A stretch of DNA of 34,265 bases from the NCBI GenBank assembly GCA_003647065.1, contig QMMC01000015.1, forward strand, positions 1 to 34,265, in the 5' to 3' direction. Under the pieces are notes generated by a model, which worked only from the letters and a program-made list of their open reading frames with translations, searched no databases and was not told the DNA's origin. This DNA is from Deltaproteobacteria bacterium (lineage in GTDB: Bacteria > Myxococcota_A > Polyangia > Polyangiales > B10-G4). The translations under genes and the position numbers were made by a program. Shown piece by piece: positions 30,384 through 34,265 of the stretch; within the stretch, counting starts at the first letter, position 1; each line of letters begins with the position of its first letter.

Positions 30384-31151
30384 ATGGAGATCACTGAAGC
30401 CATGCCGGGGCCGGCGCCCCAGTTCCCAACCCACGTCGTACCGACGGTTGAGGCCGCGGGGGCGGTCGCCGAGAAGGCGGCACCCCCGCAGTCGACACCT
30501 GCCGACTGCGCTGCCGCCGCTGAACACGCGCCCGCCGCCGCCCGCTCCGCCGAGGTTGAGCGCGGCTGGTCCGCGGACCTGGTCGGGCCCCTGGGACCCA
30601 CCGAGCATTTCGACGCGCGGACCGTCACTGTGCGTGCTCTGACCGGCGTCGGCCTCTCGGCGCTCTACGGACTGGCCCTCGGGTCCCGCGACGGAGGCTG
30701 GGCGCTGCTCACGGACGCCCTCGCCGTGCCGATGGCCCTCATCGCCGTTTGCATCGTCGGCATGCCCGCCCTCTTCATCGCCTTTGCGTTCCTCGACGCA
30801 CCGATCGAGCCCAAGGGCATGGCGATGGTCTCCGCTCGCTCCCTCGCGACGGCGGGGCTGGTCCTCGCGGGCCTCGCCCCGGCTGCGGCTCTCTTCATCG
30901 TGACGACCGAGGGCCGGATGGCGGCCGTATTGATCGGCAGCTTCGGTTTGCTGCTCGGGGCGGCCTTCGGCTTGCGCGCGCTGCTCTTCGACGTGGTCCG
31001 GACCCTATCCGGGGCGCGGATCACCACGCAGCTCGCCGCCGTCGTCGCATGCCTCGTATTTTGCGCGTTCGCCGTGCTGCTCTCGGCTCGGGTAATCGAG
31101 TCGTTCGGCTCGCTCATGTCCATCCTCGCGCTCATCGAAGGTGCATCATGA
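30384..31151 (+). CDS. Multi-pass membrane protein, paralogue of next gene
   Basis: The protein has 255 residues. The first 75 are Ala/Pro/Glu-rich and probably disordered. Four to five hydrophobic segments follow (about 84-100, 110-137, 155-174, 179-200, 216-234). The stretch AVPMALIAVCIVGMPALFIA ... LATAGLVLAGLAPAAALFIV aligns with KLPLALLATLVVCVPGFHVL ... GALVLLALSPLLWLAI of the next protein, so the two are paralogues. GGAG with 6-nt spacing supports the ATG. The stop overlaps the next start (ATGA). The function is unknown. Confidence 0.83.
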   Translation: MEITEAMPGPAPQFPTHVVPTVEAAGAVAEKAAPPQSTPADCAAAAEHAPAAARSAEVERGWSADLVGPLGPTEHFDARTVTVRALTGVGLSALYGLALGSRDGGWALLTDALAVPMALIAVCIVGMPALFIAFAFLDAPIEPKGMAMVSARSLATAGLVLAGLAPAAALFIVTTEGRMAAVLIGSFGLLLGAAFGLRALLFDVVRTLSGARITTQLAAVVACLVFCAFAVLLSARVIESFGSLMSILALIEGAS

Positions 31152-31924
31152 TGACCCTAGTGGGTCGCCTCCTCCGGGCGCCGGGGGCCGTCGCGCGCCA
31201 GTGTCTCGAGGGGGAGGGGCAGCGCGAGCTGGTCACGACGTCCCTGGTCGCCATCGCTTTCGGGGCCGGAATCTTCGGGGCCGTGGTCGGCTCCTTCCGC
31301 GGAGACCTCCAAGTCCTCTACGCGAGCCTCAAGTTGCCCCTGGCGCTCCTCGCGACCCTCGTCGTGTGCGTGCCGGGGTTCCACGTCCTGGCTCTGGCCC
31401 TCGACCAGCCGCGCACGCTCCGGGCGACCATCTCCCTGGCTCTCGCGGCGGCTGGGCGCGGGGCGCTGGTATTGCTGGCCCTCTCGCCGCTCCTGTGGCT
31501 CGCGATCGACGCCGGCGCGAGTTATCACGGGAGCGTTCTTCTGGCCTCGGCCTGCTACGGCGTCGCGGGCCTCGCCGCCCTCAGCGTCCTGCTGCGCGGC
31601 CTCGGCACCGGCGGCCGGCGGCTCATGTCGGCGGCGGCATCGATCGTGCTCTTCCTCGCCGTGTCCGGGCAGACGGGGTGGATTCTGCGCCCGTACCTCG
31701 GGCGCCCGGCCCAGCAGGAGATCCCGTTTCTCCGGGCTCGTGAAGGAGGATTTGCGGACGCCGTATGGACGAGCGGCCGGTCCGCCCGCGGAGACTATGA
31801 CGAGCCGCCGGCGCCCATCGAAAGCACGCCGCCACTATCGGGGGCCGTGGACGACCTGAACTGGGCGGACCGCATCGAACGCGACGACCATCTGAAGCGC
31901 ATGAGCCAAAGGAGGGCCCAATGA
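31148..31924 (+). CDS. Multi-pass membrane protein, paralogue of previous gene
   Basis: The protein has 258 residues and about five hydrophobic segments (about 30-48, 62-84, 95-120, 129-149, 160-180). A hydrophilic C-terminal tail follows (DDLNWADRIERDDHLKRMSQ) that is absent from its paralogue. Two consecutive ATG codons begin the gene; the first overlaps the previous stop by four bases and the second is equally possible. The conserved core pattern P-x-A-L-(x)-C-x3-P is shared with the neighbour. The next gene starts inside its stop (ATGA). The three coupled genes probably build one membrane complex. Confidence 0.85.
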   Translation: MMTLVGRLLRAPGAVARQCLEGEGQRELVTTSLVAIAFGAGIFGAVVGSFRGDLQVLYASLKLPLALLATLVVCVPGFHVLALALDQPRTLRATISLALAAAGRGALVLLALSPLLWLAIDAGASYHGSVLLASACYGVAGLAALSVLLRGLGTGGRRLMSAAASIVLFLAVSGQTGWILRPYLGRPAQQEIPFLRAREGGFADAVWTSGRSARGDYDEPPAPIESTPPLSGAVDDLNWADRIERDDHLKRMSQRRAQ

Positions 31925-32637
31925 GCCTCGTCGACTTGCTCGTGCTCTATGGAGCAATGGGGCTGGCTTGCGCCGTAGCGATCTACCGACGCCGCGGCAC
32001 GGGTGGCCGCGGTGCGTTCGTCGCAGCGCTGATCGCCATCCCCCTGTGGCCGGTCTGGGGCCCGGTGGTCTTGACCTCACCGCGGGAGGACCTCCGTCGT
32101 CGCCTTCGAGGCGGTACCCGGGCGGCTCGCCGCATCGAACTCGCCCTCCATGAGGCCCTCGAGGCCGCCCGGGGCAGTCAGCTCTCGGCGCTCCTGCCCG
32201 CCGAGGCCGTGTCGCGCATCGTCTCCGCGGTGGAGACGAGCGACGCCCGGCGCACCGAGCTCGACGTGCTCCTCGCCCGCCCGGGCTTCGACCTCGCTTC
32301 GGCACGCGAACGCCTCGAAGAACTCGGTCGGGGCGGGGCGACGCCCCGGGCGATGGCGACGGCTCGCCTGCACCTGACCAACGTCACCCAGCTGCACGCG
32401 ATGCGGGATCGCGACGAGCGCACCCTCGTCGACCTCGCCGAGCTCGTAGAGGCCTTGCGCACCCAGCTTGTCCTGGCGCGCTTCGCGGGCTCGTCGGTCG
32501 AAGGCGTCGGCGACATCGTCACGGACATGTGGGCTCGGGTGGAGGGCCTCGGTGAGGCCATGGATGAACCCTTCGGCACCCCGATGGATGAGCTCACGGA
32601 CGAGCCGGCGCTATCGGAGCGGCCCTCGGCCGCGTAG
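31921..32637 (+). CDS. Membrane protein with large helical cytoplasmic domain
   Basis: The protein has 238 residues. Two N-terminal hydrophobic segments (about 4-22 and 33-52, separated by RRRGTGGRG) are followed by about 180 residues of charged, Leu/Ala/Glu/Arg-rich helix that looks coiled-coil (ARRIELALHEALEAA, ERTLVDLAELVEALRTQLVL). I recognise no family. It overlaps the previous gene by four bases. The response regulator starts 10 nt after its stop, so the membrane genes and the two-component system may form one operon. Confidence 0.8.
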   Translation: MSLVDLLVLYGAMGLACAVAIYRRRGTGGRGAFVAALIAIPLWPVWGPVVLTSPREDLRRRLRGGTRAARRIELALHEALEAARGSQLSALLPAEAVSRIVSAVETSDARRTELDVLLARPGFDLASARERLEELGRGGATPRAMATARLHLTNVTQLHAMRDRDERTLVDLAELVEALRTQLVLARFAGSSVEGVGDIVTDMWARVEGLGEAMDEPFGTPMDELTDEPALSERPSAA

Positions 32638-32647
32638 GGTGGGCCCG

Positions 32648-33352
32648 ATGGCCACCGGGCACATATTGGTCGTGGACGACGAGGCCCACATCCGCGACGT
32701 CCTCGACTACGCCCTGACCCAAGAGGGCTACCGGGTGACGGCGGTCGGTGATGGCCGGAGCGCCCTCGAAGCGCACCTCGAAGGCGCGCCGGACCTGGTC
32801 GTCCTCGACGTCATGTTGCCGGAGCTCGATGGGCTCAGCGTCTGCCGGGAGATTCGGAGCCGGTCCGAGACCCCGATCCTCTTCTTGTCGGCCCGCGGCG
32901 AAGAGATCGACCGGGTCCTGGGCCTCGAGCTCGGCGGAGACGACTACCTCACCAAGCCCTTCTCGCCCCGCGAGCTCATTGCCCGGGTGCGCGCGATCCT
33001 GCGCCGCGCGGACAAGGCGCCGTCGGCGGGGGCGCCCACATCCGACCCCGGCGGAGTCGTCTACGAGCACGGCGAGGTGCGCATCGACGTCGAACGCCAC
33101 GAGGTAATCGCCGGGGGGAAGACGGTGTCGCTCACCCCTACCGAGCTCGGGGTGCTGGCGGCGCTCTTGAAGAGGCCCGGAGTGGTGCTCAGCCGCGTTC
33201 AACTCATGGAGCACGCCTGCGGTTTCGGCAACCACGTCACGGAGCGGACCATCGATACCCACGTACGCCGAATCCGAGCGAAGTTTCGGGACCTCGGCCA
33301 GGGCGATCCCATCCAGACGGTGCACGGTGTCGGGTATCGGGCCGCCCAGTAA
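32648..33352 (+). CDS. OmpR/PhoB-family response regulator
   Basis: The protein has 234 residues. The receiver domain (about 4-120) has acidic pocket Asp10/Asp11, phospho-acceptor Asp54 (VVLDVMLPELDG), Ser81 in the Thr/Ser position and Lys103 (LTKPFSPREL). The winged helix-turn-helix (about 138-232) ends with RTIDTHVRRIRAKF and GVGYR, which is fully typical. The ATG at 32648 is preceded by GGGTGGG. It pairs with the sensor kinase downstream, whose start probably overlaps its last codons. It likely binds direct repeats near its own operon. No target is visible in this window. Confidence 0.94.
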   Translation: MATGHILVVDDEAHIRDVLDYALTQEGYRVTAVGDGRSALEAHLEGAPDLVVLDVMLPELDGLSVCREIRSRSETPILFLSARGEEIDRVLGLELGGDDYLTKPFSPRELIARVRAILRRADKAPSAGAPTSDPGGVVYEHGEVRIDVERHEVIAGGKTVSLTPTELGVLAALLKRPGVVLSRVQLMEHACGFGNHVTERTIDTHVRRIRAKFRDLGQGDPIQTVHGVGYRAAQ

Positions 33353-34265
33353 CGAGCCGTCGTCGGGCGAAGGGGCCCACCAGGGAGCGCCCAAGCCGCG
33401 GCGGTCATTCGTCGCCTGGGCGAGGGCCCAGCTCGGTCGCCTGCGCGTTCGCCTCTTGGTGGTGAACGTCATCGTCGTATTGGTTCCGGTCTTCGGCCTC
33501 GAGTTCGCCCGCCTCTACGAAAAGCAGCTGCTCGGGTCCCTCGAACGCGACATGCGCAACCAAGCCGTGCTGGTTCGCGCTCTCCTCGAGTCGGACCTCG
33601 AAGAGGGCGTATCGCTCGAGGATCCCCGCCATGCGGGTATCCTCACCGACGCCGCGGTTCGCACTCGGACCCGCGTGCGGGTCCTCGGCGCGGATGGCGG
33701 ACCGCTCGTCGATTCGCACGAAGACGGCCCCCCCGAGGGCGTCGAACCACCGCCGCCGCGCCTCGGGGGATCCGTCGGGCAGGCCGTGTCGAGCAGCTAC
33801 GAGTCGGCGCGGTCCGCCGCCGGTCGAGGTCGTGGCGGGCCGAGGTGGTCCGAGGTCGAGGACCGACAGGAGGTGCGCGACGCCCTCGGAGGCCGGGCGT
33901 CGGCTTACACCCGCGTCCGGGACCGGGCGCCAGGGGTCTTTCTCTTCGTGACCGAGACCATTCGCCACGGCGGGGAGGTTCGCGGCGTCGTCTACGTCAC
34001 CCGGTCGACGCGCCCCGTGATGGTGGAGCTCTATCGTATCCGCTCAGGCCTCATCCGGGTCCTCCTGGTCGCCCTCTTCATCAGCCTCCTGAGCACCCTG
34101 GTCCTCGCTTGGACCATCTCGCGCCCGCTCTCGCGCTTGTCCCGGGCCGCCCGGCGCATCACCGCTGGCGAGCGCGGTGTGATCGTGCCCGTCGAGGGTA
34201 CCGGCGAGATCCACGAGCTCGGGCAATCCTTCGCGACCATGACCGACGAACTGCGCGCCCGGGCC
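33327..34265 (+). CDS. Membrane sensor histidine kinase, cut by window edge
   Basis: The frame is open to the last base, giving 313 codons without a stop. The best start is GTG 33327, which overlaps the response regulator by 26 nt; no ATG occurs before the first TM. The N-terminus has a short basic region (KPRRSF), TM1 (about 42-60) and a periplasmic sensor domain of about 180 residues with a Pro/Gly-rich insert (PPPPRLGGSVGQAVSSSYES) and a GVFLFVTETIRHGGEVRGVV strand pair. TM2 is at about 242-263, followed by the start of a HAMP domain (SRPLSRLSRAARRITAGERG ... ELGQSFATMTDELR). The layout resembles ChvG/ExoS-type stimulus-sensing kinases. The kinase domains lie beyond the window. Confidence 0.85.
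   Translation, partial: MSGIGPPSNEPSSGEGAHQGAPKPRRSFVAWARAQLGRLRVRLLVVNVIVVLVPVFGLEFARLYEKQLLGSLERDMRNQAVLVRALLESDLEEGVSLEDPRHAGILTDAAVRTRTRVRVLGADGGPLVDSHEDGPPEGVEPPPPRLGGSVGQAVSSSYESARSAAGRGRGGPRWSEVEDRQEVRDALGGRASAYTRVRDRAPGVFLFVTETIRHGGEVRGVVYVTRSTRPVMVELYRIRSGLIRVLLVALFISLLSTLVLAWTISRPLSRLSRAARRITAGERGVIVPVEGTGEIHELGQSFATMTDELRARA

Overview
The window is very GC-rich and densely coded on both strands. It is rich in lipoproteins with Cys-rich or Asp/Gly/Ser-rich linkers, and it carries a GYF_2 protein, an FG-GAP-repeat lipoprotein, an RpoH-like sigma factor and a globin-coupled histidine kinase. Together these point to a myxobacterium-like member of the Myxococcota (Polyangia/Sandaracinus-like); this is inferred from gene content, not from a marker gene. 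I see no rRNA, tRNA, CRISPR array, insertion sequence or phage gene.

Layout. (1) 1-3441: a truncated GYF_2 membrane protein lies downstream of a Cys-tailed, coiled-coil lipoprotein. Both diverge from a small XRE regulator with an AT-hook-like tail, and a perfect 10-bp inverted repeat lies between them. (2) 3545-11979: a stress-signalling island. It holds a two-CBS protein, three universal stress protein genes (one of them tandem), a protoglobin-type oxygen/redox-sensing histidine kinase, an NtrC-type sigma54 response regulator, a CBS-CBS-hemerythrin-like protein, an RpoH-like sigma factor and a beta-CASP metallo-hydrolase whose best start codon is CTG. Three good -24/-12 (sigma54) promoter candidates lie in this island. 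(3) 12059-18653: an NTF2/SnoaL-like protein, two small lipoproteins, a von Willebrand A protein translationally coupled to a signal-peptide/TM protein, and a lipoprotein with carboxypeptidase-regulatory-like repeats. (4) 18678-20756: YggX (iron trafficking/oxidative protection) coupled to a DUF2891 protein, next to a degenerate metallo-beta-lactamase-like (DUF4336-like) protein. (5) 21017-30124: large secreted lipoproteins: an unrecognised 633-residue protein, a frameshifted beta-helix-type protein, an FG-GAP protein and a DUF362/CBM9-like fusion. A polytopic membrane protein follows. (6) 30384-34265: two paralogous membrane proteins and a coiled-coil membrane protein with stop/start overlaps, followed by an OmpR-type response regulator and a sensor kinase cut by the window edge.

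The most coherent story is region 2. The sensor kinase (5602-6876) and the sigma54 activator (6880-8274) are convergent neighbours 3 bp apart. The kinase is co-transcribed with the tandem USP, and the activator with the sigma factor and the CBS-hemerythrin protein. Putative sigma54 promoters precede both divergent USP operons and the sigma-factor operon. This suggests a self-contained oxygen/redox-responsive dormancy or stress regulon, reminiscent in content (USPs, CBS proteins, haem-based kinase) of the mycobacterial DosR regulon but built on sigma54.
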